Origin: Micavibrio_A sp041655955
GTDB lineage: Bacteria > Pseudomonadota > Alphaproteobacteria > Micavibrionales > Micavibrionaceae
NCBI GenBank assembly: GCA_041655955.1
Contig: JBBAEN010000001.1
Span: 248,001 to 312,000 of the forward strand
Reading direction: 5' to 3'
DNA length: 64,000 nt
Shown here one piece after another: positions 16,432-25,722 of this stretch (position 1 is its first letter; each line of letters starts with the position of its first letter). Under the pieces are notes generated by a model. That model did not search any database. It saw only the letters and a program-made list of their open reading frames with translations, and had not been told where the DNA came from. The position numbers and the translations under genes were made by a program.

Positions 16432-17609
16432 CCGAACGCCTGTTCGCCCGTCTGGGCCTTACCTAAAATAAGCGCGTGGATGTCGTGGGTGCCTTCGTAG
16501 GTGTTCACGGCCTCTAAATTCATCATGTGGCGGATGACGTGGTATTCGTCCGATATGCCGTTGCCGCCGAGCATGTCGCGGGCGTCCCGCGCGATGCCCA
16601 GAGATTTGCCGCAATTATTGCGTTTGAGCATCGAGATCATTTCCGGCGCGGCGCGGTCTTCGTCTTTCAGGCGGCCAAGCCGGTAGGCGGCGTGGAGCCC
16701 CAGCGTGATTTCGGTCTGCATGTCGGCGAGTTTTTTCTGGATCAGCTGCTGCGCCGCGAGGGGTTTGCCGAACACGACCCGTTCCATGACATAATTCCGT
16801 GCCTGATGCCAACAGGCTTCGGCTGCACCCAAAACGCCCCAGCTGATGCCGTAACGCGCCGAATTGAGGCACATCATGGGGGATTTGAGGCCCTTTGACG
16901 CGGGCAGGACGTTTTCGTCCGGCACCATCACCTCATCCATCATGATCCCGCCGGTGATGGAGGCGCGCAGGCTGAACTTGCCTTCGATTTTCGGGGCCTC
17001 CAGCCCTTTCATGCCGCGTTCAAGGATAAAACCGCGAATATCGCCCGTGTCATCGGCCCGCGCCCAGACGACGAGAACATCCGCTATGGGCGAATTGGTG
17101 ATCCACATTTTAGAGCCGGAAAGCCTATAGCCGCCCTGAACCTTTTTTGCGCCGCTGCGCATCGAAGACGGGTCGGAGCCGCCATCGGGTTCGGTCAATC
17201 CGAAACATCCGATCTTTTGCCCAGAGGCCAGATCCGGCAGGTATTTTTGCCGCTGTTCCTCTGACCCGAATGTGTGGATCGGGTACATGACCAAAGACGA
17301 TTGTACGGACAGGGCGGAGCGGTAGCCGGAATCGACGCGTTCCATCTCGCGCGCGATAAGGCCGTAGGCGACTTGTGACACGCCCGAACAGCCATAGCCG
17401 TCCAGATAGGCGCCGAGCAGGCCGAGCCGCCCCATTTCCTTCATGATGGCGGGGTCGAATTTTTCGTGGCGGTTGGCCTCGACGATGCCGGGGAGCAGGT
17501 AATTTTGCGCGAAATCATGCGCCGTATCGCGCACCATGCGTTCTTCCTCGCTCAAAAGCTCGTCGAGGAGGAGGGGGTCTTGCCAGTCAAAAGGGGCGCG
17601 GCTTGCCAT
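16428..17609 (-). CDS. gcdH: Glutaryl-CoA dehydrogenase family acyl-CoA dehydrogenase
   Basis: FAD enzyme that oxidises and decarboxylates glutaryl-CoA to crotonyl-CoA in lysine and tryptophan breakdown. The ATG at 17609 has AAGGAA nine bases upstream and gives 393 residues, the family length. Diagnostic segments are YGLIAREMERVDSGYRS, SVQSSLVMYPI, CFGLTEPDGGSDP and the catalytic glutamate in TYEGTHDIHALILG. These agree with GcdH more than with short-chain acyl-CoA dehydrogenases. The gene stands alone; no electron-transfer flavoprotein genes are nearby. Confidence 0.93.
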   Translation of the reverse strand: MASRAPFDWQDPLLLDELLSEEERMVRDTAHDFAQNYLLPGIVEANRHEKFDPAIMKEMGRLGLLGAYLDGYGCSGVSQVAYGLIAREMERVDSGYRSALSVQSSLVMYPIHTFGSEEQRQKYLPDLASGQKIGCFGLTEPDGGSDPSSMRSGAKKVQGGYRLSGSKMWITNSPIADVLVVWARADDTGDIRGFILERGMKGLEAPKIEGKFSLRASITGGIMMDEVMVPDENVLPASKGLKSPMMCLNSARYGISWGVLGAAEACWHQARNYVMERVVFGKPLAAQQLIQKKLADMQTEITLGLHAAYRLGRLKDEDRAAPEMISMLKRNNCGKSLGIARDARDMLGGNGISDEYHVIRHMMNLEAVNTYEGTHDIHALILGKAQTGEQAFG

Positions 17610-17657
17610 CGGGATCATTTCCTTGGAAAAATTCAATCTCCCGTTATTATAGCCCAA

Positions 17658-17858
17658 ATGTCTGATGAAGCTCTAAAAAACCGCGAAGTCATTTTTGAAT
17701 TTTTTCCCATCGGCCCCTATATCAAGGTTTCGGCCATGGATGTGGCGAGCCTTACGGAAATTTCCATTTCCGGCCCCGCGACGGCGGGCGAGGAAATCCT
17801 CAAACGCAATGCGTTGAAACGGCTCGAATTCGTGATGCGGAAAAAGGGGATTCTCTAA
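17658..17858 (+). CDS. DUF6898-type small protein
   Basis: A 66-residue protein with the pattern VIFEFFPIGPYIKVSAMDVASLTE followed by GPATAGEEILKRNALKRLEFVM. Short proteins of this type occur before rpiB and glyA in many alphaproteobacteria; their function is not known. The ATG at 17658 lies 48 bases from the divergent gcdH start, so the two genes share a promoter region. Confidence 0.72.
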   Translation: MSDEALKNREVIFEFFPIGPYIKVSAMDVASLTEISISGPATAGEEILKRNALKRLEFVMRKKGIL

Positions 17859-17963
17859 AGACTTGAGAGGGCGCGCCGCAAAGAGCGGGGTTTGGCGCTT
17901 TCGCCGTTGAAAACCGCAGGATAATCATTGCCCCGCGCCTCTGCGCCCTTTATATGAAAGGGC

Positions 17964-18401
17964 ATGACATTCAGGCTCGGCATCACAAGCGATCACGGCG
18001 GTTTCGCCCTTAAGGAATTTCTCAAAAAGAATTTCAACGCTGTGCCTGTGGAATGGGTCGATTTCGGCACCGATTCCGAAAATTCCGTCGATTATCCCGA
18101 TTTCGGCAAAAAGCTGGCCGATGCGGTGGCTTCGGGCGAGCTTGCGCTTGGCGTTGCGATTTGCGGGACGGGAATCGGCATTTCCATCGCCTGCAACCGC
18201 AATCCGGCAATCCGCGCGGCGCTTTGCGCGGATACGACGATGGCGCGGCTTGCGCGGGAACATAACGATGCACAGATTTTATGCCTTGGCGGGCGCGTAA
18301 CCGGGGCGGAAACCGCTCTGGATATTTTGAAAACATTCCTCGAATCCCCGTTCGAGGGGGGGCGGCATCAACGCCGCATCGATAAATTAGGCAGTTGTTA
18401 G
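17964..18401 (+). CDS. rpiB: Ribose-5-phosphate isomerase B
   Basis: Interconverts ribose 5-phosphate and ribulose 5-phosphate in the pentose phosphate pathway. The 145-residue protein contains TSDHGGFALKE at the N-terminus, DFGTDSENSVDYPDF, and the anion-hole motif CGTGIGISIACN with the catalytic cysteine. It lies 18 bases upstream of glyA, and the pair is probably one transcript. The rpiB-glyA arrangement is frequent in alphaproteobacteria. Confidence 0.95.
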   Translation: MTFRLGITSDHGGFALKEFLKKNFNAVPVEWVDFGTDSENSVDYPDFGKKLADAVASGELALGVAICGTGIGISIACNRNPAIRAALCADTTMARLAREHNDAQILCLGGRVTGAETALDILKTFLESPFEGGRHQRRIDKLGSC

Positions 18402-18419
18402 AAGGAAAGGAACCATCCC

Positions 18420-19739
18420 ATGGGTAATGCAGCGGAGCAAATGATGACGATGACGGAAAACGGATATTTCAGCGCGGATTTGAAGGACGCCGATCCGGCA
18501 GTGTCCGGCGCGATGGAAGCGGAGCTTCGGCGCCAGCAGGATCAGATAGAGCTTATCGCGTCGGAGAATATCGTGTCGCGCGCGGTGCTTCAGGCGCAAG
18601 GCTCCGTCCTTACCAACAAATACGCCGAAGGCTATCCCGGCAGGCGCTATTATCAGGGATGCGAGCATGTCGATGTCACGGAACAGCTTGCGATCGACCG
18701 GCTTTGCAAGCTTTTCGGATGCAGCTTTGCGAACGTCCAGCCGCATTCCGGCGCGAACGCGAACCAGGGCGTGTTCATGGCGCTGCTCCAGCCGGGCGAT
18801 ACGTTCCTTGGCATGGATCTCGCCCATGGCGGCCATTTGACCCATGGATGCCCCGTCAACCAGTCCGGAAAATGGTTCAACGCGGTGACGTACGGCATCG
18901 ACGGCGCAGGCTTCATCGACTATGAGCAGGTCGAGAAAATGGCGCTGGAACACAAGCCGAAAATGATTATCGCAGGTGCATCGGCCTATGCGCGGGTCAT
19001 TGACTTCAAGCGTTTCCGCGAAATTGCGGACAAAATCGGCGCGGTGCTGTTCGCGGACGTCGCGCATTATGCGGGGCTTATCGTCGGCGGCCAGTACCCG
19101 AACCCGTTCCCCCACGCGCATGTCGTGACGACGACGACGCATAAAACCCTGCGCGGCCCGCGCGGCGGCGCTATCATGACGAATGACGAGGCGATGGCGA
19201 AGAAAATCAATTCCGCCGTCTTCCCCGGCCTTCAGGGCGGGCCGCTGGAGCATGTGATAGCGGCAAAGGCCGTTGCGTTCGGTGAGGCGCTGCAACCCGC
19301 CTTCAAGATCTACGCAAAAGCGGTGCTGGATAATGCGCGCATTCTGGCGGACACGCTGAAAAGCGGCGGGCTGGATATTGTTTCGGGCGGAACGGACTGC
19401 CACATGATGCTGGTCGATCTGCGCCCCAAAGGGCTGACCGGCAAGGCCGCCGACCTCGCGCTGGAACATGCGGGCATTACCTGCAATAAAAACTCCGTCC
19501 CGAACGATCCCGAAAAACCGATGGTGACGAGCGGCATCCGCGTCGGCACGCCCGCCGGAACCACGCGCGGATTCGGCCCTGCGGAATGGAAGGAAATCGG
19601 CGGCTTTATCCTCGAAGTTCTGGACGGGCTGGCGGCGAACGGGCCGGAAGGCAATGAAGCCGTCGAAAAAGCCGTGCGCGCAAAAGTCAAGGCGCTGTGC
19701 GGCCGCTTCCCCATCTATGGCGCCGCGACGACGGTTTAA
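18420..19739 (+). CDS. glyA: Serine hydroxymethyltransferase
   Basis: PLP enzyme that makes glycine and 5,10-methylene-tetrahydrofolate from serine. The 439-residue protein shows IASENIVSRAVLQAQGS, the YPGRRYYQGCE segment, DVAHYAGLI and the PLP-lysine motif TTTTHKTLRGPRGG. A 15-residue N-terminal extension relative to E. coli is present. A strong terminator follows at 19751, separating it from nrdR. Together with rpiB it forms a short operon. Confidence 0.98.
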   Translation: MGNAAEQMMTMTENGYFSADLKDADPAVSGAMEAELRRQQDQIELIASENIVSRAVLQAQGSVLTNKYAEGYPGRRYYQGCEHVDVTEQLAIDRLCKLFGCSFANVQPHSGANANQGVFMALLQPGDTFLGMDLAHGGHLTHGCPVNQSGKWFNAVTYGIDGAGFIDYEQVEKMALEHKPKMIIAGASAYARVIDFKRFREIADKIGAVLFADVAHYAGLIVGGQYPNPFPHAHVVTTTTHKTLRGPRGGAIMTNDEAMAKKINSAVFPGLQGGPLEHVIAAKAVAFGEALQPAFKIYAKAVLDNARILADTLKSGGLDIVSGGTDCHMMLVDLRPKGLTGKAADLALEHAGITCNKNSVPNDPEKPMVTSGIRVGTPAGTTRGFGPAEWKEIGGFILEVLDGLAANGPEGNEAVEKAVRAKVKALCGRFPIYGAATTV

Positions 19740-19750
19740 CATGGATGTCA

Positions 19751-19784
19751 CCTTGCGGGCGGCATTGACCCGCAAGGGTTTTTT
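19751..19784 (+). terminator. Intrinsic terminator after glyA
   Basis: CCTTGCGGG at 19751-19759 pairs perfectly with 19769-19777 across a 9-base loop and is followed by TTTTTT. It closes the rpiB-glyA transcript. Confidence 0.86.
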
Positions 19785-19827
19785 CGCCGCCGCCCCACGC
19801 GGGCGGACGCGGGGGAAAGGATAAGCG

Positions 19828-20310
19828 ATGCACTGCCCGTTCTGCGGCCATGAAGATACGCAAGTGAAGGATTCCCGTCCGAGCGACGATGGAAGCTCGA
19901 TCCGCCGCCGCCGTTCCTGCACCTCCTGCGGCGGGCGCTTTACGACGCATGAGCGGATCCAGCTGCGCGACCTCGTGGTGGTGAAATCGGGCGACAGGCG
20001 CCAGCCGCTGGATCGTGACAAGATTTCCCGCTCCATGGCCGTCGCGCTGCGCAAGCGCCCCATTACGGACGATCAGATAGAAAAAGCGGTCAACGGCATC
20101 GTCCGCCAGCTTGAAAGCTATGGCGAGCCGGAGATACCGGCGAGCGAGATTGGGGCGCTGGTCATGAAAGCCTTGATTGCCCTCGATATCGTGGGCTATA
20201 TCCGCTATGCTTCGGTTTACAAGGATTTCCGCGAGCCGGAAGATTTCAACGCGTTCGTTGAGGAAATCCAGAATCTTCAATCCGAAAACAGCAAAAGGGT
20301 AGCGGATTAG
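19828..20310 (+). CDS. nrdR: Transcriptional repressor NrdR
   Basis: Zinc-ribbon and ATP-cone protein that represses ribonucleotide reductase genes when dATP is high. The 160-residue protein begins with the zinc ribbon MHCPFCGHEDTQVKDSR and CTSCGGRF (cysteines at 3, 6, 31 and 34), then an ATP-cone from about residue 46. It is one base upstream of ribE and is the first gene of the nrdR-rib-nusB cluster. Confidence 0.97.
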   Translation: MHCPFCGHEDTQVKDSRPSDDGSSIRRRRSCTSCGGRFTTHERIQLRDLVVVKSGDRRQPLDRDKISRSMAVALRKRPITDDQIEKAVNGIVRQLESYGEPEIPASEIGALVMKALIALDIVGYIRYASVYKDFREPEDFNAFVEEIQNLQSENSKRVAD

Positions 20311-20311
20311 T

Positions 20312-20902
20312 ATGTTTACAGGCCTTGTCACCCATATCGGCACGGTCGCGCGGATTGATAAAACCGGCGGCGACTGGAAATTATTCGTATCCTCCACGAT
20401 GAATGTGGAGGAGGTGCGCGTCGGCGCGTCCATTTCCTGTTCCGGCTGCTGCCTCACGGTCATTGACAAGGATCAGAACTGGTTCGCGTTTGGCGTGTCG
20501 GGCGAAACCCTCTCCAAAACGGTTATCGGCACATGGGATACGGGAACGCGCCTCAACCTCGAAAGCGCCATGCGGCTCGGCGACGAGCTTGGCGGGCATC
20601 TCGTGACGGGGCATGTGGACGGGCTGGCGACCATTCAGTCCATCACGCAGGACGGCGATTCCCACCGTTTGCGGATTGAGGTTCCGGATCATCTGGCGCT
20701 CTATCTCGCGCCGAAAGGTTCGGTCGCGCTGGACGGTATCTCCCTGACCGTCAACGAAGTGCAGGGCAACGTGTTCGGCGTGAATATCATCCCGCATACA
20801 TGGATCCACACGACGCTCGGCGAAAAGAAGCCCGGTGACCTTTTGAACATGGAGGCCGACCTTCTGGCCCGCTATGTCGCGCGGCAGCTCGGCAAAGTAT
20901 GA
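20312..20902 (+). CDS. ribE: Riboflavin synthase alpha subunit
   Basis: Dismutates two 6,7-dimethyl-8-ribityllumazines to riboflavin. The 196-residue protein has two lumazine-binding repeats, starting MFTGLVTHIGTV and, in the second, GGHLVTGHVDG with SLTVNEV. The conserved MFTGL start fixes the initiation codon. Its stop overlaps the ribB start (ATGA). The usual ribD gene does not lie between nrdR and ribE here. Confidence 0.96.
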   Translation: MFTGLVTHIGTVARIDKTGGDWKLFVSSTMNVEEVRVGASISCSGCCLTVIDKDQNWFAFGVSGETLSKTVIGTWDTGTRLNLESAMRLGDELGGHLVTGHVDGLATIQSITQDGDSHRLRIEVPDHLALYLAPKGSVALDGISLTVNEVQGNVFGVNIIPHTWIHTTLGEKKPGDLLNMEADLLARYVARQLGKV

Positions 20903-21528
20903 TCTCTCCTATCGAAGACATTATCGAAGAGGCACGCGCGGGCCGGATGGTCATCCTCGTCGATGACGAGGCCCGCGAGAATGAGGGCGATCTCGTCATC
21001 CCCGCCGCGCATGTGACGCCCGAAGCCGTGAATTTCATGGCGGCGTACGGGCGCGGGCTGATATGCCTCGCACTGGAGGGCGGTATCTGCGACCGGCTCG
21101 ACCTTGAACCGATGACGCGCCGGAACACGGCCCGCAACGGCACGGCCTTTACCGTCAGCATCGAGGCGCGGGAGGGGATCACGACGGGCATTTCCGCCTA
21201 TGACCGCTGCCACACCATAAAAACCGCGCTTGCGCCGGATGCGGGGCCGGACGATCTGGCGCGGCCCGGCCATGTCTTTCCCATCCGCGCCGTCGATGGC
21301 GGCGTTGCGGCGCGCGCGGGCCATACCGAAGCCGCCGTCGAAATCGCAAGGCTGGCGGGTTTTACGGGGGCGGGCGTCATTTGCGAAATCATGAAAGATG
21401 ACGGCACGATGGCGCGGCTTCCAGACCTCGAATCCTTTGCCGCCCGCCACGGTTTGAAGATAGGGACAATCGCTGATTTAATCGCTTATCTGCCGTCTTG
21501 CGCCGAACAACGCCGCGTAATCGTCTGA
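20899..21528 (+). CDS. ribB: 3,4-dihydroxy-2-butanone 4-phosphate synthase
   Basis: Converts ribulose 5-phosphate to the four-carbon precursor of lumazine. The 209-residue protein has DDEARENEGDLVIPA, GRGLICLAL, ISAYDRCHTI, RPGHVFPIRA and HTEAAVEIARLAG, which are the metal and substrate sites of RibB. It is a stand-alone RibB rather than the RibBA fusion found in many alphaproteobacteria, so GTP cyclohydrolase II must be encoded elsewhere. It overlaps ribE by four bases. Confidence 0.95.
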   Translation: MISPIEDIIEEARAGRMVILVDDEARENEGDLVIPAAHVTPEAVNFMAAYGRGLICLALEGGICDRLDLEPMTRRNTARNGTAFTVSIEAREGITTGISAYDRCHTIKTALAPDAGPDDLARPGHVFPIRAVDGGVAARAGHTEAAVEIARLAGFTGAGVICEIMKDDGTMARLPDLESFAARHGLKIGTIADLIAYLPSCAEQRRVIV

Positions 21529-21590
21529 TATGGCAAAAGAGGGCGGAATTTCCTTGATCTTACCCTGCGAACCATGGTTTTAGTGGCGCC

Positions 21591-22073
21591 ATGAATGAAG
21601 ACAAGAAAAGCTACGGCAAAATAGATTTTATCAAAAAACCGCATGTGATGGTCGTCGAGGCGCGTTTTTATGAAGATATTGCGGACATGCTGTTCGCAGG
21701 GGCGAAGGCCGTCTTCGATATGAACGGCGCGACCTATGAGCGCTTCACCGTCCCCGGCGCGCTGGAAATTCCGGCAGCTGTGGAAATGGGCGTCCAGTCG
21801 GGCCGCTTTGACGCTTATCTGGCCCTTGGATGCGTCATTCGCGGCGAAACATCCCATTATGACATCGTTGCGGGCGAAAGCTCGCGCGGGCTGATGAATA
21901 TTTCCACCGGCCACGGCATCGCGCTCGGCAACGGCATCCTGACCGTCGAGAGCCGCCCGCAGGCCGAGGCCCGCGCCAACCCCGCGGAGATGGATAAAGG
22001 CGGCGGCGCGGCGCAGGCGGCGCTGGAAATGGCCGCCCTGAAAGAGCGTGTCAATGCCGGAAGCGGGCGCTGA
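21591..22073 (+). CDS. ribH: 6,7-dimethyl-8-ribityllumazine synthase
   Basis: Joins the ribB product with a pyrimidinedione to form lumazine; usually a pentamer or 60-mer capsid. The 160-residue protein shows the segment VPGALEIPAAVEMGV and the catalytic region GCVIRGETSHYDIVAGESSRG, plus GILTVES. An N-terminal extension of about 15 residues precedes the domain. It is directly upstream of nusB, as in most proteobacteria. Confidence 0.95.
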   Translation: MNEDKKSYGKIDFIKKPHVMVVEARFYEDIADMLFAGAKAVFDMNGATYERFTVPGALEIPAAVEMGVQSGRFDAYLALGCVIRGETSHYDIVAGESSRGLMNISTGHGIALGNGILTVESRPQAEARANPAEMDKGGGAAQAALEMAALKERVNAGSGR

Positions 22074-22074
22074 A

Positions 22075-22542
22075 ATGTCTGGCACCGCGGCCGCGCCTTC
22101 CCGTACAGCCAGAAACAAGGCCGCAAGACTGATGGCGGTTCAGGCCGTGTACCAGATGGCCGTGAACAACAAGGAAGCGGGCTTTGTCGTCGATGAATAT
22201 ATGCATTTGCGCAAAGGCATGGAGATTGACGGCGAAAAACTGGTTGAACCGGATGAACCGCTTTTCCGCGATATTGTCCTCGGCGTCGCCGAACAGCATG
22301 CAGTCCTGACTGAAATCGTCCAGGCAAACCGCCCTTTGAAAGAGGGGCGTATACGGGTCAATGAACCGCTTTTAGAGGCCCATTTCCTGTGCGGCTGTTT
22401 CGAGCTTTTATCCCATCATACCATTGATAAGGCCCTGATAATCTCATCCTATGTGGATGTCGCGAAAGCCTTTTTTGAAGGGCCGGAACCGGGTCTTGTG
22501 AACGCCGTCCTCGATTCCGCCGCGAAAGTCATCCGCAGCTGA
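22075..22542 (+). CDS. nusB: Transcription antitermination protein NusB
   Basis: RNA-binding factor that works with NusE (S10) in rRNA antitermination. The helical domain begins ARNKAARLMAVQAVYQM and ends with ISSYVDVAKAFFEGPEPGLVNAVLD. The ATG at 22075 gives 155 residues and the usual N-terminal length; an ATG at 22048, inside ribH, is an alternative with AAAGAG upstream. It is the last gene of the nrdR-rib-nusB cluster. Confidence 0.93.
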   Translation: MSGTAAAPSRTARNKAARLMAVQAVYQMAVNNKEAGFVVDEYMHLRKGMEIDGEKLVEPDEPLFRDIVLGVAEQHAVLTEIVQANRPLKEGRIRVNEPLLEAHFLCGCFELLSHHTIDKALIISSYVDVAKAFFEGPEPGLVNAVLDSAAKVIRS

Positions 22543-22684
22543 AAACACGGTTGGAAATATAGCCGGAATATGCCGCCTGAAGCCTCGCCGCACGGCAGAC
22601 GCACCCGCAGACTTAGCTTTTCATTAACATGTTGCAGTGTACCATAGAGGTGGTTGGGAATCACATTTAGGGCGCATTTTTCAA

Positions 22685-23176
22685 ATGAAATTGGGCATTA
22701 TTGCATTACTGGCCGTCCTTATTCTGGGCGGCGGAGCCGCAGGGGCTTATTTCTACTTTGACAGGCCCGCCGTGGCTTCCCAAGGCCCGGCCAATGAAAC
22801 GGCCATGGCGGCGCATGAGGAAAAGCTGCAAAAAGCCGCAGATACGGCCCAGACCACCAGTGAATTCGTCCAGATTGACGCCCTTATCTTCCCCGTTATC
22901 GGGGAGCGCGGCCTGAGCCAGACGATAAGCCTTGTCGTCACGATCGAGGCGCCGGATACTCTCGCGGCGGAAGAAGTCAGGCGGCTTATGCCGCGCCTGA
23001 AAGACGCCTATATCCAGGATATTTACGGCTCCTTAAGCCGCGCTGAGTCCATGGAGAACGGCGCTGTGCGCATCGCCCCGCTAAAAGCGCGGCTGAGCCG
23101 CATCAGCCATCAGGTGCTGGGCGAGGAAAAGGTGAGCGACGTGCTGCTCCAGATCGTCCACCAGCGCCCGCTCTGA
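22685..23176 (+). CDS. FliL-like membrane protein
   Basis: A 163-residue protein with an N-terminal membrane anchor (IIALLAVLILGGGAAGAYFYF, residues 4-24) and a periplasmic domain. The domain contains the pattern FVQIDALIFPVI, SLVVTIEA and RLMPRLKDAYIQDIYGSL, and ends QVLGEEKVSDVLLQIVHQRPL. These fit the FliL family, which modulates flagellar stators. The gene lies far from the flagellar genes at 10708-12628, so a paralogous role is possible. The ATG at 22685 is chosen because the anchor follows at once. Confidence 0.75.
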   Translation: MKLGIIALLAVLILGGGAAGAYFYFDRPAVASQGPANETAMAAHEEKLQKAADTAQTTSEFVQIDALIFPVIGERGLSQTISLVVTIEAPDTLAAEEVRRLMPRLKDAYIQDIYGSLSRAESMENGAVRIAPLKARLSRISHQVLGEEKVSDVLLQIVHQRPL

Positions 23177-23494
23177 CACTATCTCTCCCTTTCTGGCAGT
23201 ATCCTTCCACTTAAAAGTGCTATGAAGCCGGTCATCAGCGCGATGGCCGGATCTTTCTTGCTGTTGCATGATCTTGAAAGCCGTGTTTCCGGCTTGCCTG
23301 ACAGGCTGTTTCCTGCCGCTTTCGGTCATTACTGCAGCGCAAAAGACGGGGCCGGAAACTGCGTTTTTTTGCAATAATGTTTCCTTCCGCGCCTTGCCAA
23401 CCTGCCGAAAATTGTGCAACCTCATGCGCTACTATCAAAAAGGCGGGGAATTTCATCCCGGCCGGCAACCAACATAACCAAGGGGTAATAAGAC
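23177..23494. other. Intergenic region upstream of hppA
   Basis: This 318-base gap holds no convincing gene. A possible imperfect helix joins GGAAAC (about 23356) with GTTTCC (about 23386) across a T-rich loop, and it may be part of the hppA leader. I see no clear -10 and -35 pair. Confidence 0.4.
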
Positions 23495-25591
23495 ATGGAA
23501 GTCTATCTTATGGTCGCCTGTTCGGTTCTTGCGGCGCTGATTTTCGCGCAGCTATGGGCCAGAGGCGTGATGAATATGAGTCCGGGGAATGAACGGATGC
23601 AGGCCATCGCCGGCGCCATTCAGGAAGGCGCAAAAGCCTATTTGAACCGTCAATATACAACGATTGCCTTTGTCGGCGCGATCGTGGCCGGCGCGCTTTA
23701 CTTCCTGCTCGGCTGGCATGTCGCGCTCGGCTTCGTCATCGGCGGCGCGCTGTCCGCCATCGCGGGCTATGTCGGCATGGGCGTTTCCGTCCGCGCCAAC
23801 GTGCGCACGGCACAGGCCGCGACGAACGGCCTCGATACGGCCCTCAATGTCGCGTTCCGCTCCGGCGCCATCACGGGATTGCTCGTCGTCGGCCTCGGCC
23901 TCGGCGGCGTCGCCGGCTATTACTGGCTGCTTGAAAATAAATTCGGCTTTGAATTGCGCACGTCGCTCGAAGGGCTTGTCGCCCTTGGCTTCGGCGCATC
24001 GCTGATTTCCATCTTCGCCCGTCTTGGCGGCGGCATCTTCACCAAAGGCGCCGACGTGGGCGCCGACCTCGTCGGCAAGGTCGAAGCGGGCATCCCCGAA
24101 GACGACCCGCGCAACCCCGCCGTTATCGCGGATAATGTCGGCGACAATGTCGGCGACTGCGCCGGTATGGCCGCCGACCTTTTCGAAACCTATGCGGTAA
24201 CGATCGTCGCGACGATGCTGATCGCCGTGTCGGTCTTCGCGCCCGCGGTCGCGCCCGCGGTCGTCGTTATCCCGCTTATCATCGGCGCGCTTTGTATCCT
24301 CGGCTCGATCGCCGGCGTTTACTTCGTCCGCCTCGGCAAGAAAAAGAACATTATGGGCGCGCTCTATCGCGGCTTTATCGCCAGCGCCCTGTTCTCGCTC
24401 GCGCTTATCAGCGTGATGTTCGCCAATTTCGGGTTTGAAACCGAACTGGCCCTTGTCGGCGGCGAGGAAGCGGGCGTCGTTACGATGCAAAGCCTTTATT
24501 ACTGCGTCCTTGTCGGGCTTGGCCTGACGGCGGCGCTGGTATGGGTGACGGAATATTACACGGGGACGGAATACCGCCCCGTGCAGGTCGTCGCCAAGGC
24601 GTCTGAAACCGGCCACGGCACGAACGTCATCCAGGGGCTTGCCGTTTCGATGGAAGCGACGGCGCTGCCCGTCATCCTGATCTGCGTTTCGATCTATCTG
24701 GCGTTTATTTTCGCCGGATTGTTCGGCATCGCCATCGCCGCGACCACGATGCTTTCCATGGCGGGAATGGTTGTCGCGCTCGACGCTTACGGCCCCGTGA
24801 CGGACAATGCCGGCGGCATCGCCGAAATGTCCGACATGAACCCGGAAATCCGCGTTACGACGGATGCGCTGGACGCGGTCGGCAACACGACCAAGGCGGT
24901 GACCAAGGGCTATGCTATCGGCTCTGCCGGCCTTGCGGCGCTGGTGCTGTTCGCGGCTTATACGGAAGAGATCAGGCACTACCTGCCGGACTATGCGGAT
25001 ATCAGCTTTGAGCTGACCAATCCGTTTGTCGTGATAGGGCTCTTCCTCGGCGGATTGCTGCCGTACCTGTTCGGTGCCATGTCGATGACGGCTGTGGGAC
25101 GCGCCGCGGCCTCTGTCGTCGTCGAAGTGCGCCGCCAGTTCCGCGAGATCCCCGGAATCATGGAAGGCACGGGCAAGCCGGAATACGGTAAGGCCGTTGA
25201 CCTCCTGACCAAGGCGGCCATCCGCGAAATGATTGTGCCTTCGCTCCTGCCTGTGCTTGCGCCGGCGGTTCTGTTCGGCGCTGTCTACTGGATGGGGGGT
25301 ATGGAATCCGCCCTGCAGGCCCTTGGCGCGATGCTGCTCGGCACGATCGTCACGGGGCTGTTCGTCGCCATTTCGATGACGTCGGGCGGCGGCGCGTGGG
25401 ACAACGCCAAAAAGCTTCTGGAAGAGCAGGGCTTGAAAGGCACGGAGGCCCACAAGGCAGCCGTCACCGGCGACACTGTCGGCGACCCGTACAAGGATAC
25501 GGCCGGCCCCGCCGTCAACCCGCTGATCAAGATCACGAACATCGTGGCGATCCTGTTGGTCGCTATCGTGGCGAAACTGATTGCGGGATAA
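23495..25591 (+). CDS. hppA: Membrane-bound H+-translocating pyrophosphatase, K+-independent type
   Basis: Hydrolyses PPi and pumps protons across the membrane. The 698-residue protein is almost wholly hydrophobic with about 16 spans. The active site is clear: DVGADLVGKVEAGIPEDDPRNP, DNVGDNVGDCAGMAADLFE and GDTVGDPYKDTAGPAVNP. In GNTTKAVTKG the lysine (Lys467) replaces the alanine of K+-dependent enzymes, which marks the K+-independent H+-pumping class. A strong AAGGGG site precedes the ATG and a strong terminator follows. It can recover energy from PPi released by biosynthesis. Confidence 0.98.
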   Translation: MEVYLMVACSVLAALIFAQLWARGVMNMSPGNERMQAIAGAIQEGAKAYLNRQYTTIAFVGAIVAGALYFLLGWHVALGFVIGGALSAIAGYVGMGVSVRANVRTAQAATNGLDTALNVAFRSGAITGLLVVGLGLGGVAGYYWLLENKFGFELRTSLEGLVALGFGASLISIFARLGGGIFTKGADVGADLVGKVEAGIPEDDPRNPAVIADNVGDNVGDCAGMAADLFETYAVTIVATMLIAVSVFAPAVAPAVVVIPLIIGALCILGSIAGVYFVRLGKKKNIMGALYRGFIASALFSLALISVMFANFGFETELALVGGEEAGVVTMQSLYYCVLVGLGLTAALVWVTEYYTGTEYRPVQVVAKASETGHGTNVIQGLAVSMEATALPVILICVSIYLAFIFAGLFGIAIAATTMLSMAGMVVALDAYGPVTDNAGGIAEMSDMNPEIRVTTDALDAVGNTTKAVTKGYAIGSAGLAALVLFAAYTEEIRHYLPDYADISFELTNPFVVIGLFLGGLLPYLFGAMSMTAVGRAAASVVVEVRRQFREIPGIMEGTGKPEYGKAVDLLTKAAIREMIVPSLLPVLAPAVLFGAVYWMGGMESALQALGAMLLGTIVTGLFVAISMTSGGGAWDNAKKLLEEQGLKGTEAHKAAVTGDTVGDPYKDTAGPAVNPLIKITNIVAILLVAIVAKLIAG

Positions 25592-25610
25592 GCGTTAAGA
25601 CATTACCGGA

Positions 25611-25646
25611 AAAAGCCTCCCGCTTTATTGCGGGAGGCTTTTTTCT
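25611..25646. terminator. Intrinsic terminator after hppA
   Basis: AAAAGCCTCCCGC at 25611-25623 pairs perfectly with 25630-25642 across a 6-base loop and is followed by TTTTTT. It isolates hppA from the methyltransferase gene. Confidence 0.92.
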
Positions 25647-25722
25647 ATCCGCTTTTTATCTGCTTTTTATCCGCCTCATGATTGGTGGCTTTTATGGGCG
25701 AATTATGCGAATTTTCCCGCCT

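Noticed and set aside
23552..25453. A 633-codon open frame on the minus strand opposite hppA
   Set aside because: It mirrors the codon bias of a strongly supported gene. Its translation is rich in Arg, His and Asp with no motif, no hydrophobic pattern and no ribosome-binding site.
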